From: Mesorhizobium ciceri biovar biserrulae WSM1271
GTDB lineage: Bacteria; Pseudomonadota; Alphaproteobacteria; Rhizobiales; Rhizobiaceae
DNA length: 64,000 bases
NCBI RefSeq assembly: GCF_000185905.1
Contig: NC_014923.1
Span: 2,255,501 to 2,319,500 of the forward strand
Direction of reading: 5' to 3'
Shown here: positions 28,643 through 36,789 of the stretch, in pieces
Layout of the letters: the number at the start of each line of letters is the position of its first letter
Position numbering within the stretch: the first letter of the stretch is position 1
Translations under genes and position numbers: made by a program
Notes under the pieces: model-generated
Seen by the model: only the letters and a program-made list of their open reading frames with translations
Told to the model about the DNA's origin: nothing
The model's database searches: none

Positions 28643-30058
28643 TTATGCCGGAACCTTGATGATGGCGCGCAGTCCGCCGAGCGGGCTGTCTTCAAGAGTG
28701 ATGTCTCCGCCATGGGAGCGGGCGATGTCGCGGGCGATCGACAGGCCGAGCCCGGTGCCGCTGGCATCGAGGTTGCGGGCCTCGTCGAGCCGCACGAAAG
28801 GCTTGAACACGTCTTCGCGTCGGTCGGCGGGAATGCCCGGACCATCGTCGTCGATGGTGACCAGCAGCGAGCCGCGGCCATGGGTGGCGTTGACCTCCAC
28901 CGTCTTGGCATAGCGGAAGGCGTTGCCGATGACGTTGGACATCAGCCGGGCAAAGGCATTGGGCCGCACATGCACATCGTGATCGCCGGCAAGCGTCGTC
29001 GACAGCTTACGCTTGCGCAGCCTGGCTTCCTCGTCGAGCTTTTCGAAATAGGCCTCGAGATCGAACCGTCCGGCGTCTTCCGAAGCTTCGCCGCGGGCAA
29101 AGGACAGATAGCCTTCGAGCATCGACTGCATGTCGTCGATGTCCTGGTCGAGCGCTGCCTTGGTCTCGGCCTTGCCGCCGGAAAGCGCCAGCTGCAGCTT
29201 GAAGCGAGTGAGGATGGTTCTGAGGTCATGGCTGACGCCGGTCAGCATGGCGGTGCGCTGTTCGATCTGGCGTTCGATGCGCTCGCGCATCTGCATGAAG
29301 GCAAAGCCGGCGCGGCGAACCTCCTCGGCGCCGCGCGGCCGGAAATCGCGCGGCATCGGCCGGCCCTTGCCAAAGCTTTCGGCGGCTTCGGCAAGCATCA
29401 GGATCGGCCGGATCTGGTTGCGCAGGAAGGGAATGGCGATCATCAGCAGCACCAGCGAGGTGCCGACCATCCAGATCAGGAAGATGTGGGTGTTCGAGGC
29501 ATAGGCCTGGCTGCGGCGCACGAAGACGCGCAGCACCTTGCCCTCGAGCTGCACGCGCACCTCGACGATGTTGGAGTTGCCGACCGTGTCGATCCAGAAC
29601 GGGCGGTTGATCTGGCGGGTGATCTCGGACGAGAGAACATCATCCAAAATCGAGAAAAACGGCTTTGGACCGGGCGCGGGAAGTGGGTCGGGCGGCAAGA
29701 GGTCGACCTTCAGCTGCATGCGGTCCTGGGCGATGCGGATGATGTTGGTGTAGTCGGCATCGCGCGGATAGGTCTCGATCAGGTCGATGATGGCGGCGAT
29801 GTCGCGCACGGTGGCCTGCGACAGGCGCTGCGTCACGGTTGCCCAGTGACGTTCCATGAAGACGAAGGCGACGACCGATTGCAGCAGGATCATCGGCGCG
29901 ATGACGATGATCAGCGAGCGGGCATAGAGCCGCTTGGGCATATAGAGCGAGACGAGGCGCCAGAAGCGGTTCCAGGCGCGCGGCACCGCCTTCAGCGTCC
30001 GCGCGGCGCGTGCGCTCAAGCCGCCATTGCCCGGCTGTTCCAGTTCCGTGGTTGCCAT
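28643..30058 (-). CDS. EnvZ-type sensor histidine kinase
   Basis: The 471-residue kinase has a transmembrane helix at about 49-68, a periplasmic sensor of about 120 residues, a second helix at about 192-212, a HAMP linker, the H-box GVSH277DLRTILTRFKLQL, N-box VIGNAFRYA, and ATP-lid motifs DDGPGIP and GTGLGLSIA. It is the third gene of a MarR / response regulator / kinase operon, 49 bp after the regulator. The pair resembles the envelope-stress systems of Rhizobiales (EnvZ/OmpR or CenK/CenR type); the specific orthology needs a tree. Confidence 0.92.
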   Translation of the reverse strand: MATTELEQPGNGGLSARAARTLKAVPRAWNRFWRLVSLYMPKRLYARSLIIVIAPMILLQSVVAFVFMERHWATVTQRLSQATVRDIAAIIDLIETYPRDADYTNIIRIAQDRMQLKVDLLPPDPLPAPGPKPFFSILDDVLSSEITRQINRPFWIDTVGNSNIVEVRVQLEGKVLRVFVRRSQAYASNTHIFLIWMVGTSLVLLMIAIPFLRNQIRPILMLAEAAESFGKGRPMPRDFRPRGAEEVRRAGFAFMQMRERIERQIEQRTAMLTGVSHDLRTILTRFKLQLALSGGKAETKAALDQDIDDMQSMLEGYLSFARGEASEDAGRFDLEAYFEKLDEEARLRKRKLSTTLAGDHDVHVRPNAFARLMSNVIGNAFRYAKTVEVNATHGRGSLLVTIDDDGPGIPADRREDVFKPFVRLDEARNLDASGTGLGLSIARDIARSHGGDITLEDSPLGGLRAIIKVPA

Positions 30059-30107
30059 TCGCTCTTTTCGTTTGCCCGCAGCCGTTCAGCCGGCCGCAGG
30101 CGGCATT

Positions 30108-30827
30108 CTATTCCACGCTGAGCCGATACCCAATACCGCGTACGGTCTGCAGCCAGACCGGATTGGACGGATCGCGCTCGATCTTGCGGCGCAGCCGGTT
30201 GATCTGGACGTCGATGGTGCGCTCGCCGACTTCCGAATCGTCGCCGACAAGCTCGTGGCGGGGTATCGTCTCGCCCGCCCGCGCGGCGAAGATCGCCAGG
30301 ATCTCCTGCTCGCGATCGGTCAGCTTCAACGCCTCGCCGCCACGCTTCAATTCGCGCCGGGCGATCTGGAAGGTGTAGGGGCCGAAGACCAACTGCTCGA
30401 CCTTGGGCGTGGTCGCCGGGCCACCGCGGCGCAGGATGTTGTTGATGCGCAGGATCAACTCGCGCGGATCGAACGGCTTTGGCAGATAGTCGTCGGCGCC
30501 AGCCTCCAGCCCTGAGATGCGGCTGTCGGTCTCCGACAGCGCTGTGAGCATCAGGATCGGTACGTTCTTTTCGGCCCGCAGCGACTTGGTCAGGTCGACG
30601 CCCGTCTCGCCGGGCATCATGACGTCCAGCACCAGAAGGTCGAAGTCGAGGCCGGCAAGCTTGCGCCTGGCTTCGCCGGCATTGCCGGCAACGGTGACGC
30701 GAAAGCCATTTTCGGTCAGATACTGCTTGAGAAGATTGCGGATGCGGGTGTCGTCGTCGACGACAAGCAGATGCGGCGCGTCGTCGTCCGGCGCGGCCGC
30801 GTGATCGACCCGTTCAGTGCTCTCCAT
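30108..30827 (-). CDS. OmpR-family response regulator
   Basis: The 239-residue protein has a receiver domain with phospho-acceptor D67 (DLLVLDVMMPGE), acidic pocket VVDDDTR and conserved Lys in YLPKPFDP, then a C-terminal winged helix (RELKRGGEALKLTDREQEILAIF ... GERTIDVQINRLRRKIERDP ... VRGIGYRL). I start it at ATG 30827, behind CAGGGAAAAGCC; this overlaps the MarR stop by 14 bp, while the upstream ATG 30857 would overlap more and has no better site. It acts with the adjacent kinase, and its N-terminal receiver resembles CenR. Confidence 0.92.
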   Translation of the reverse strand: MESTERVDHAAAPDDDAPHLLVVDDDTRIRNLLKQYLTENGFRVTVAGNAGEARRKLAGLDFDLLVLDVMMPGETGVDLTKSLRAEKNVPILMLTALSETDSRISGLEAGADDYLPKPFDPRELILRINNILRRGGPATTPKVEQLVFGPYTFQIARRELKRGGEALKLTDREQEILAIFAARAGETIPRHELVGDDSEVGERTIDVQINRLRRKIERDPSNPVWLQTVRGIGYRLSVE

Positions 30828-31347
30828 GGCTTTTCCCTGACATTTTTGCGGACCCAACGTCGATCTGCGCCCTCAGTTCCGGATTGACCATCGCTTCGAG
30901 GAACCGTTCCACCAAGGTCCGTTCGGTTACTCCGGAATCCCCCAATGCAGCATGGATGCGGCGCGACTGTGGCCGCGCCAGCGCCAGCGCCAGCGCACGG
31001 CCTTTGGCTGTCGGATAAAGTTCGCGCTGGCGGCGGTCGCGCGGACCTTGCAACTGCACGATATGGTCGGTGTCGATCAGTTGCTTGAGCACACGGGCCA
31101 GGCTCTGCTTGGTGATCTTCAGCACGTCGAGCAGTTCGGCGACCGTCAGGCCCGGCCTGCGGTTGACGAAATGCAGCACCCGGTGGTGGGCCCGGCCGAA
31201 GCCGTAATCGGCCAGGATCTGGTCCGGATCGGAGGTGAAGTCGCGATAGGCAAAGAAGAGCAGCTCGATGATGGCGAAGTCGATGCCGTCCTCGACCGAC
31301 ATTGCGGTCCTGATCGGTTTTCCGGCGGCTGGGCTTCGATCCGTCAT
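30814..31347 (-). CDS. MarR-family transcriptional regulator
   Basis: The 177-residue winged-helix regulator has LTVAELLDVLKITKQSLARVLKQLIDTDHIV as the DNA-binding segment and a wing GPRDRRQRELYPTAKG. ATG 31347 has a clear GGAGAAATA ribosome-binding site. It leads an operon with the overlapping response regulator and the kinase. A 23-bp near-palindrome at 31371-31393 just upstream is a good candidate for its own operator, which would let it control the two-component system. Confidence 0.85.
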   Translation of the reverse strand: MTDRSPAAGKPIRTAMSVEDGIDFAIIELLFFAYRDFTSDPDQILADYGFGRAHHRVLHFVNRRPGLTVAELLDVLKITKQSLARVLKQLIDTDHIVQLQGPRDRRQRELYPTAKGRALALALARPQSRRIHAALGDSGVTERTLVERFLEAMVNPELRAQIDVGSAKMSGKSHGEH

Positions 31348-31370
31348 TATTTCTCCGTGGGAAAGAGAGA

Positions 31371-31393
31371 TTATGTCAGTACTATTGACGTAA
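31371..31393. promoter_or_regulatory. Candidate MarR operator upstream of the MarR / two-component operon
   Basis: A 23-bp near-palindrome has arms TTATGTCA and TGACGTAA (7 of 8 positions complementary) around a 7-base centre. It lies 24-46 bp upstream of the MarR start, where an autoregulatory site is expected, and includes a CATAAT-like -10 on the minus strand. Confidence 0.45.
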
Positions 31394-31593
31394 TTTCCCT
31401 GCAATGGTAATTTTTGACAAGCTTTTGGGCGGATTGCGAACGAAAAGGCAAGGGAAGCCGGTTTTTCCGGAATTTCCTAAGTTTGCCAGAGCGCAATTAT
31501 CCGCCTACGCTCCACCATAAAAGCCGCTTTGGGCGGCCGACACGAAACACACAACGATACAACTATCCGGGCTGCCGCCCGTGGGAGGTTACC

Positions 31594-32487
31594 ATGGCAT
31601 CCGTTCCCTTCGATCAACTCGATGGCTTCATCTGGATGAACGGCGAATTCGTCCAATGGGGTGACGCCAAGATCCATGTGCTGACGCACGGGCTGCATTA
31701 CGCCAGCGCTGTTTTCGAGGGAGAGCGCGCCTATGGCGGCGAGATCTTCAAGCTCAACGAACACACCGAGCGCCTGCATGAATCGGCACGCCTGCTCGGT
31801 TTCAAGATCCCGTATTCGGTGGCCGAACTCAACGACGCCTCTTCCACGCTTCTCAAGAAGCAGGGTTTCCAGGACGCCTATGTCCGGCCGATCGCCTGGC
31901 GCGGCAGTGAGCAGATGGGCGTCTCGGCGCAGAACAACCGCATCAACTGCGCCATCGCCATCTGGCAATGGCCGAGCTATTTCGATCCTGCGCAGAAGCT
32001 GAAAGGCATCCGTCTCGATGTGGCGGAATGGCGCCGGCCCGACCCGCGCACCGCGCCTTCCAAGTCGAAGGCCGCCGGGCTCTACATGATCTGCACCATG
32101 TCCAAGCACGCCGCCGAGGCCAAGGGCTATGCCGACGCCATGATGCTCGACTGGCGTGGCCAGGTCGCCGAAGCGACCGGAGCCAACATCTTCTTCGTCA
32201 AGGACGGCAAGATCCACACACCCAAGCCCGACTGCTTCCTCGACGGCATCACCCGCCGCACGGTCATCGGGTTGGCCAAGGATCGCGGCCTGGAGGTAAT
32301 TGAACGCGCCATCCTGCCGGAAGAGCTGGAAAGCTTCGAGCAGTGCTTCCTGACCGGGACGGCAGCGGAAGTGACGCCGGTTTCGGAGATCGGGCCTTAC
32401 CGATTCGAGGTCGGCGAAATAGCCAAGAATCTTATGAATGACTATTCTGCGGCCGTTCAGCCCAAGCACGCGATCGCCGCAGAATAA
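31594..32487 (+). CDS. ilvE: Branched-chain amino acid aminotransferase
   Basis: The 297-residue class IV PLP aminotransferase catalyses the last step of Leu, Ile and Val synthesis and the first of their breakdown. Motifs include LTHGLHYASAVFEGERAYGG, the PLP-lysine region SKSKAAGLYM and MLDWRGQVAEATGANIFFVKDGKIHTP with the family Glu. ATG 31594 follows GTGGGAGGTTACC; the open frame upstream to 31414 is not part of the protein. It is divergent from the MarR operon and has its own terminator. Confidence 0.94.
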   Translation: MASVPFDQLDGFIWMNGEFVQWGDAKIHVLTHGLHYASAVFEGERAYGGEIFKLNEHTERLHESARLLGFKIPYSVAELNDASSTLLKKQGFQDAYVRPIAWRGSEQMGVSAQNNRINCAIAIWQWPSYFDPAQKLKGIRLDVAEWRRPDPRTAPSKSKAAGLYMICTMSKHAAEAKGYADAMMLDWRGQVAEATGANIFFVKDGKIHTPKPDCFLDGITRRTVIGLAKDRGLEVIERAILPEELESFEQCFLTGTAAEVTPVSEIGPYRFEVGEIAKNLMNDYSAAVQPKHAIAAE

Positions 32488-32513
32488 CGAAAGTCACAGC
32501 TTTTTTAAGAAGT

Positions 32514-32541
32514 AGGGGCGGTTTTCGGGCCGCCCCTTTTA
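32514..32541 (+). terminator. Terminator after ilvE
   Basis: A 7-bp stem GGGGCGG / CCGCCCC with a TTTTCGGG loop is followed by TTTT. Confidence 0.85.
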
Positions 32542-32632
32542 TTTCAGCGTTTCTGCATTTGACTTTCGTCCAATTCGGCGTCTCATGATGGTGTCGGCCC
32601 GGGAGGCTGACAGCTATGGAGGGACTAATCAT

Positions 32633-32950
32633 ATGGACATGAACACGCTTCTTCCGATCATCATACAGGTGATTACTGGCATCATTGGTGGTCAGGCGGT
32701 CGGTGCGGCGCTCAAGACGGCGGCGATGGGTCAGCTTCCCAAAATCCTGGGCGGAGCCATTGGCGGCGTCGGTGGTGCGGCGATCCTCGGCAGCCTGCTG
32801 GGTGGCGGTGCGGTCGATCCGGCGGCTGCGGCAGCAGCAACGAGCGGTCTCGGCAGCGCGCTGAACCTGCAGAACATCGTCGGCGGCGCCGGCGGCGGCG
32901 CGATCCTGACCGCCATTCTCGGTGCGGTCATGGGCGCCATGAAGAAGTAA
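32633..32950 (+). CDS. Small hydrophobic glycine-rich protein of unknown function
   Basis: The 105-residue protein is rich in Gly and Ala, with glycine-zipper-like stretches (ITGIIGGQAVGAAL, ILGGAIGGVGGAAILGSLLGGG, IVGGAGGGAILTAILGAVMG) and a short basic end (MKK). It has no cleavable signal. Such patterns insert into membranes or oligomerise, but no function is known to me. ATG 32633 is preceded by GGAGGGACTAATCAT; an upstream in-frame ATG at 32585 is less likely. It is followed by a perfect terminator hairpin. Confidence 0.75.
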   Translation: MDMNTLLPIIIQVITGIIGGQAVGAALKTAAMGQLPKILGGAIGGVGGAAILGSLLGGGAVDPAAAAAATSGLGSALNLQNIVGGAGGGAILTAILGAVMGAMKK

Positions 32951-32971
32951 GCAGGCCGTTTCGGTCTTTCC

Positions 32972-32997
32972 AAATGGGCGGCTTCGGCCGCCCATTT
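32972..32997. terminator. Terminator after the glycine-rich gene
   Basis: An 11-bp perfect stem (AAATGGGCGGC / GCCGCCCATTT) with a TTCG loop is followed by a weak T-run (CCGTTTT). Confidence 0.75.
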
Positions 32998-33087
32998 CCG
33001 TTTTGGGGCTACTAACTGTTCGTCTTTCGAGGGTGGACGCCCTTTGTCGGCACCTCTACATCACCCGTGAACATCGAAAGGACGATC

Positions 33088-33726
33088 ATGGGTCAGCTCA
33101 ATGCCGGCATCGTGCCGGTCACACCGTTCCAGCAGAATTGCACCATCCTGTTCGACATGGATGACAAGCATGGCGTCGTCGTCGATCCGGGCGGCGATAT
33201 CGACAAGGTACTGGCGGTGCTGAAGGACAATGCGATCTCAGCCGGAGCTATCTGGATAACGCATGGCCACATCGACCATGCCGGCGGTGCAATGGAGTTG
33301 AAGGAGGCGCTCGGCGTCGAGATCATCGGTCCGCATGAGGCCGACAAGTCGCTGCTCGACAATCTGGAAAACCAGGGCAAGCGCTACGGCATCGCCGGAG
33401 CGCGCAACTGCGTGCCCGACCGGTTCCTGGCCGAAGGCGAGACCGTGTCGTTCGGCGGCCATGTGTTCGAGGTGCTGCACTGCCCCGGCCATGCGCCCGG
33501 TCACGTCGTCTACTACAACGGCGCAGCCAAGTTCGCCCATGTCGGCGACGTGCTGTTCCGCGGCTCGGTCGGCCGCACCGACCTGCCGGGCGGCGACCAC
33601 GCGGCGCTGATCGCTTCGATCAAGGACAAGCTCCTGCCGCTCGGCGACGACATCGGCTTCATCTGTGGCCACGGTCCCGGCGGACGTTTTGGCGAGGAGA
33701 GGCGGACCAATCCTTTTTTGACTTGA
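33088..33726 (+). CDS. MBL-fold metallo-hydrolase (glyoxalase II-like)
   Basis: The 212-residue metallo-beta-lactamase-fold protein contains H59-G-H61-I-D63-H64, then HCPGHAPGHVVYY and HVGDVLFRGSVGRTDLPGGDH, and a final CGHGPGGRFGEERRTNPF. This matches the YcbL/GloB-like group that hydrolyses thioesters such as lactoylglutathione. ATG 33088 with AAAGGACGATC upstream is preferred over GTG 33067. A bidirectional terminator separates it from the BA14K gene. Confidence 0.88.
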   Translation: MGQLNAGIVPVTPFQQNCTILFDMDDKHGVVVDPGGDIDKVLAVLKDNAISAGAIWITHGHIDHAGGAMELKEALGVEIIGPHEADKSLLDNLENQGKRYGIAGARNCVPDRFLAEGETVSFGGHVFEVLHCPGHAPGHVVYYNGAAKFAHVGDVLFRGSVGRTDLPGGDHAALIASIKDKLLPLGDDIGFICGHGPGGRFGEERRTNPFLT

Positions 33727-33795
33727 ACCAGGCTCGGAACCGTTGCTGTTTTTCATCAGCCTCAAGCAGACCGTTGACATTGTAGAGACCACAAC

Positions 33796-33828
33796 AAAAA
33801 AGCGCTGGCCTTGCGGTCAGCGCTTTTC
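33796..33828. terminator. Bidirectional terminator between the MBL and BA14K genes
   Basis: A 13-bp stem (AAAAGCGCTGGCC / GGTCAGCGCTTTT, one G-T pair) with a TTGC loop has A- and T-runs on its two sides. It lies between converging genes. Confidence 0.85.
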
Positions 33829-33853
33829 TGTTTTGGGGCAGGGAAGCCCTTGG

Positions 33854-34285
33854 TTAGTTGGCAGTGCAGAAATGCTGTTCGCCGTCATTGCCGGTGAACG
33901 TGCCGGTACGGGAATTGAAGCTGCGGTAGCGGTCCGAGCAATATTCGTACCAGTCACGCGTCCACGGTTCGGCATAACGATTGGCGTAGACCACCCGCGG
34001 CTCCGCATAATAGCGGCGGACCGGGGCCGGGCGCACCACGACGTCACGATCGTAGTAACCGTCATCGTAGTAGCGGTCAGCGTCGGGCGGCGGGCGGTCA
34101 TTGGCCAATGCGCCACCGATCAGCGCCCCGGCCGCGAGGCCGAGCACGCCGGCGGCAATGGCATCGCCATTGCCATGATGGCCATGATGACGGCGCCAGT
34201 CGCGCGCATTGGCGGCGGGCAAGGCCGTGAGCGTGGTGGCGGCCACGGCAGCGGCCAGGACGGCGGTTTTGAAAATTCGGTTCAT
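33854..34285 (-). CDS. BA14K-family exported protein
   Basis: The 143-residue protein has a signal peptide (MNRIFKTAVLAAAVAATTLTALPAANA), a His/Gly-rich segment (RRHHGHHGNGD), a glycine-zipper hydrophobic stretch (IAAGVLGLAAGALIGGALA) and a Tyr/Arg-rich tail ending in the BA14K signature WYEYCSDRYRSFNSRTGTFTGNDGEQHFC. The Brucella prototype is an immunoreactive protein with lectin-like activity, implicated in envelope properties. The two C-terminal Cys residues may form a disulfide in the periplasm. Confidence 0.88.
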   Translation of the reverse strand: MNRIFKTAVLAAAVAATTLTALPAANARDWRRHHGHHGNGDAIAAGVLGLAAGALIGGALANDRPPPDADRYYDDGYYDRDVVVRPAPVRRYYAEPRVVYANRYAEPWTRDWYEYCSDRYRSFNSRTGTFTGNDGEQHFCTAN

Positions 34286-34468
34286 GTCGGTCTCCTTCGT
34301 TCCGGCCCGTGCAGTTTCGGGGATGCGGTCCGGCTTTACCGAAGACTAATATGCGACCGTGGCTGAACGGGGGCTGAACGGATTTTAACGTGTTTATTCA
34401 AAACGGACGTCAAAAATCACAGGCTCTCGAGGGAGCGATCTGCCCGGGAGCGCCGGTTCGGAGCCGGC

Positions 34469-34681
34469 TCAGCCGACCGACAGGTTGACGGCCTTGGGAC
34501 CCTTGCCGCGCTTATCCGGCTCGGTATCGAACGACACTTTCTGCCCATCCTCGAGGCCGGGAAGACCGGACGCCTGCACAGCTGAAATATGGACGAAAAC
34601 ATCCTTCGCGCCATCATCGGGCGTGATGAAGCCGAAGCCCTTGGCATGATTGAAGAATTTGACGGTGCCGGTCTGCGGCAT
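34469..34681 (-). CDS. Cold-shock protein, CspA family (copy 1)
   Basis: The 70-residue single cold-shock domain has RNP1 (KGFGFITPD) and RNP2 (DVFVHISAV) intact. It binds single-stranded RNA and DNA and acts as an RNA chaperone. It is very similar to the copy at 35002-35214, both sharing [11 protein letters not shown] and [11 protein letters not shown]. A short hairpin in the leader (34712-34733) has the same loop sequence as one upstream of copy 2, suggesting common post-transcriptional control. Confidence 0.93.
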   Translation of the reverse strand: MPQTGTVKFFNHAKGFGFITPDDGAKDVFVHISAVQASGLPGLEDGQKVSFDTEPDKRGKGPKAVNLSVG

Positions 34682-34711
34682 GGGAAGCTCCTTTGTCCCA
34701 TAAACTCCAGT

Positions 34712-34733
34712 CTCGGGCCGGCAAATGCCCGAG
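34712..34733 (-). promoter_or_regulatory. Shared leader hairpin upstream of csp copy 1
   Basis: A perfect 7-bp stem (CTCGGGC / GCCCGAG) has an 8-base loop reading ATTTGCCG on the minus strand. It ends 31 bp before the csp start. The loop and 3' half recur at 35392-35413 upstream of the second csp gene. Confidence 0.45.
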
Positions 34734-34888
34734 TGGAAATTTGTCCTTTATTTTAGCGTCATCGGCAAGAGAAAGTTTTGCGGGCGTCTAAAGCACGTTG
34801 CGGCATGCTTCGGGTCTTTGTTTTTATGCAAGTCGTTGCCCAGAACCCGGCCGCTTGGGCGACATCACTGGCCCGCGCCTTCGATAAG

Positions 34889-34919
34889 GAAAAGGCGCGA
34901 CGAAGATCGCCGCGCCTTT
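34889..34919 (-). terminator. Terminator after csp copy 2
   Basis: A stem AAAGGCGCG / CGCGCCTTT with an internal GCGA / TCGC extension is followed on the minus strand by TTTTCC. It lies about 80 bp past the csp stop. Confidence 0.75.
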
Positions 34920-35001
34920 CAAAATTCAGATCCCTCTCCAGGCCAGGTGCAGGCATGGAGCCTCCGTCGCACGTCTAAGTGACATGCGGCGCGCCGATGG
35001 C

Positions 35002-35214
35002 TCAGGCTGCGCGGAGGTTGACGGCCTTGGGGCCCTTGCCCATGCGGTCCGGCTCGACGTCGAAGGTGACCTTCTGGCCGTCAACGAGCGTGCGCAAGCC
35101 GGAAGCTTCGATCGCGGAGATATGGACGAACACATCCTTGGCGCCACCATCGGGCGTGATGAAACCGAAGCCTTTGGTCGCGTTGAAGAATTTAACGGTG
35201 CCGGTCTGGGCCAT
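35002..35214 (-). CDS. Cold-shock protein, CspA family (copy 2)
   Basis: The 70-residue cold-shock domain has the RNP motifs KGFGFITPD and DVFVHISAI. It is the tandem paralogue of the gene at 34469-34681 in the same orientation, each with its own transcript end. The leader appears long: the conserved hairpin at 35392-35413 lies about 180 bp upstream, in keeping with the long 5' leaders of cold-shock mRNAs. Confidence 0.93.
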   Translation of the reverse strand: MAQTGTVKFFNATKGFGFITPDGGAKDVFVHISAIEASGLRTLVDGQKVTFDVEPDRMGKGPKAVNLRAA

Positions 35215-35715
35215 TGGGGAAACTCCTTCACCCGTTCAGTCTTTGGTGGTCCCGCCCGCCGCCTGGCGCAAAGGGCAGTTCCCGGTGGTTGCTTCGGCAG
35301 TCATGCATTGGCGCATGGTCAAACCCCCCGCCGAAAACGGGGCCGTCAGAGATTCACAGTATCGGGGAAAGGTCGTCCAAAACGTTCCGCTCTCCGGGTC
35401 GCAAATGCCCGAACACGGAATTTATCGCACGGAAACGTGATGGTTGCAAGATACCGCCGCGGGCCGCCGTACTGGCGCGTCCCGACGCATCAATCGACTG
35501 ACCTGAGCATCGATGGGCTCGGCATAGGCTTGCTTGCCGGCCGGGTCATCGGCCAGAACCGGGCCACGAATGGGCCAGATGTCGAGGTGGCCGAGGAAGT
35601 CGACGCCGCCTACAGCCCCAGCGCGTTTCCGACTGAAAGGGCTGCAAACGGGGGTTGCATTTGGCAAGGGAATGGCGAGGATCGGCAACCGGGGACGCGA
35701 TCGTGGGAGATCATC
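35215..35715 (-). other. 501-bp region between csp copy 2 and the Kazal gene
   Basis: I see no gene. The right part is open in the Kazal frame from 34984 but has no family features before the signal peptide at 35716. On the minus strand it holds the presumed long csp leader with the conserved hairpin; on the plus strand, the Kazal promoter. Confidence 0.5.
35392..35413 (-). promoter_or_regulatory. Shared leader hairpin upstream of csp copy 2
   Basis: This is the counterpart of 34712-34733: the plus strand reads TCTCCGGGTCGCAAATGCCC in this stretch. It has the same GCAAATGCCCGA segment, but a shorter stem because of the T opposite G. Flanking GGAATTT / GGAAATTT is also shared. Confidence 0.4.
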
Positions 35716-36135
35716 ATGAAATATCTGGCGGCAATCTTTTCGCGGCAGGGTTTTGTCATCCTGTTGCTGTCGGCACTTCTTGCCGCCTGCACCGTCGTCG
35801 TCGATGACGGACCAGGGCCGCGTCCGCGTCCGCCCCGGCCGGAACCGCAATATTGCAGCAAGCAGTACGAGCCGGTCTGTGCCCGGCGCGGCGGCGATCG
35901 CCAGACCTTCGCCAATGCCTGTCTTGCCGACCGGGCCGGCTACCGCATCGTGCGCGACGGTCCGTGCCGCGACGGTGGCGGCGGTGGCGGCGGCGGCGGT
36001 GGTGAAGAGCAGACGTTCTGCACCCGCGAATATGCGCCGGTGTGCGCGCGCCGGCATGGCGAGATGCGCACCTTCCCCAATTCCTGCGAAGCCCGTGCCG
36101 CGGACTATCGCGTCGTTGGCGACGGGCCGTGCTGA
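35716..36135 (+). CDS. Lipoprotein with two Kazal-type protease-inhibitor domains
   Basis: The 139-residue protein starts with a lipoprotein signal (FVILLLSALLAAC). A Pro/Arg-rich linker (GPRPRPPRPEP) leads to two Kazal modules: YCSKQYEPVCARRGGDRQTFANACLADRAGYRIVRDGPC and TFCTREYAPVCARRHGEMRTFPNSCEARAADYRVVGDGPC, each with six-cysteine-like spacing reduced to four Cys here. The modules are joined by a ten-glycine run encoded by GGN repeats that could vary in length. Kazal domains inhibit serine proteases, so a surface inhibitor of host or self proteases is plausible. ATG 35716 begins the signal. Confidence 0.85.
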   Translation: MKYLAAIFSRQGFVILLLSALLAACTVVVDDGPGPRPRPPRPEPQYCSKQYEPVCARRGGDRQTFANACLADRAGYRIVRDGPCRDGGGGGGGGGGEEQTFCTREYAPVCARRHGEMRTFPNSCEARAADYRVVGDGPC

Positions 36136-36180
36136 GAACGCTGCGCCTCGTTGAGGAAGACAATCATCAAGCCGTCGGTT

Positions 36181-36636
36181 TCACCGGCGACAGTCGGCGA
36201 CGAACTCGGACGCGGGCATGGGTCTGGCAAACAGCCGGCCCTGGCCGTAGTCGACGTCGCGCGCCGCGAGGTAGTCGGCCTGCGCCTGCGTTTCCCCGCC
36301 TTCGGCAACGATCTTCAGCTTTAGTGTCTTGGCCATGTCGATGATATGCGCGGTGACGGAATTGGTGGCGGAATTCGTGCTGATCGTATCGATGAACGAT
36401 TTGTCGATTAGGAGCGCATCGAGCGGCAGCCCCTCGAGATAGGACAGGCTGGAGTAGCCGGTGCCGAAGTCGTCGATTGCCACTGCGTGGCCAAGTTCGC
36501 GGGCACGAACGAGCGTTGAGCGGGCCGAGTTGATATCGATGAACGCGCGCTCCGTGGCCTCGAGCCAGATTTGCTGGGGCCGGATCGCGGTGTGCTGATT
36601 TGATCTTTCCGCACCGACGAAAGGACGAGACAGCAA
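36181..36636 (-). pseudogene. 5'-truncated EAL-domain (c-di-GMP phosphodiesterase) remnant
   Basis: Only the C-terminal two thirds of an EAL domain remain: IWLEATERAFIDINSARSTL, AIDDFGTGYSSLSYLEGLPLDALLIDKSFID, and KIVAEGGETQAQADYLAARDVDYGQGRLFARPMP. The E-A-L motif itself and the catalytic Asn segment are missing; the first 20 residues of the open frame are unrelated. No matching upstream part is found in other frames before the TPR gene begins. The residual part ends normally, so this is a gene cut at about 36600. Confidence 0.75.
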
Positions 36637-36789
36637 GCGAAGCCTTGAACCTGCGGCGCCGATGGCCTAGATCGCCACAGGCGGATAAAACACGGTAGGT
36701 TTCCCATCAACAGAGATCAAAGACGAGCGGCGGGTGCGGGAGCCAGGTCTGGCGCAGGCGGACAGCCGCCGCTGGGCCTCGACCAGTAT

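Noticed and set aside
35440..35715. N-terminal extension of the Kazal protein
   Set aside because: The frame is open, but a clear lipoprotein signal peptide starts at 35716 and the upstream part shows no domain.
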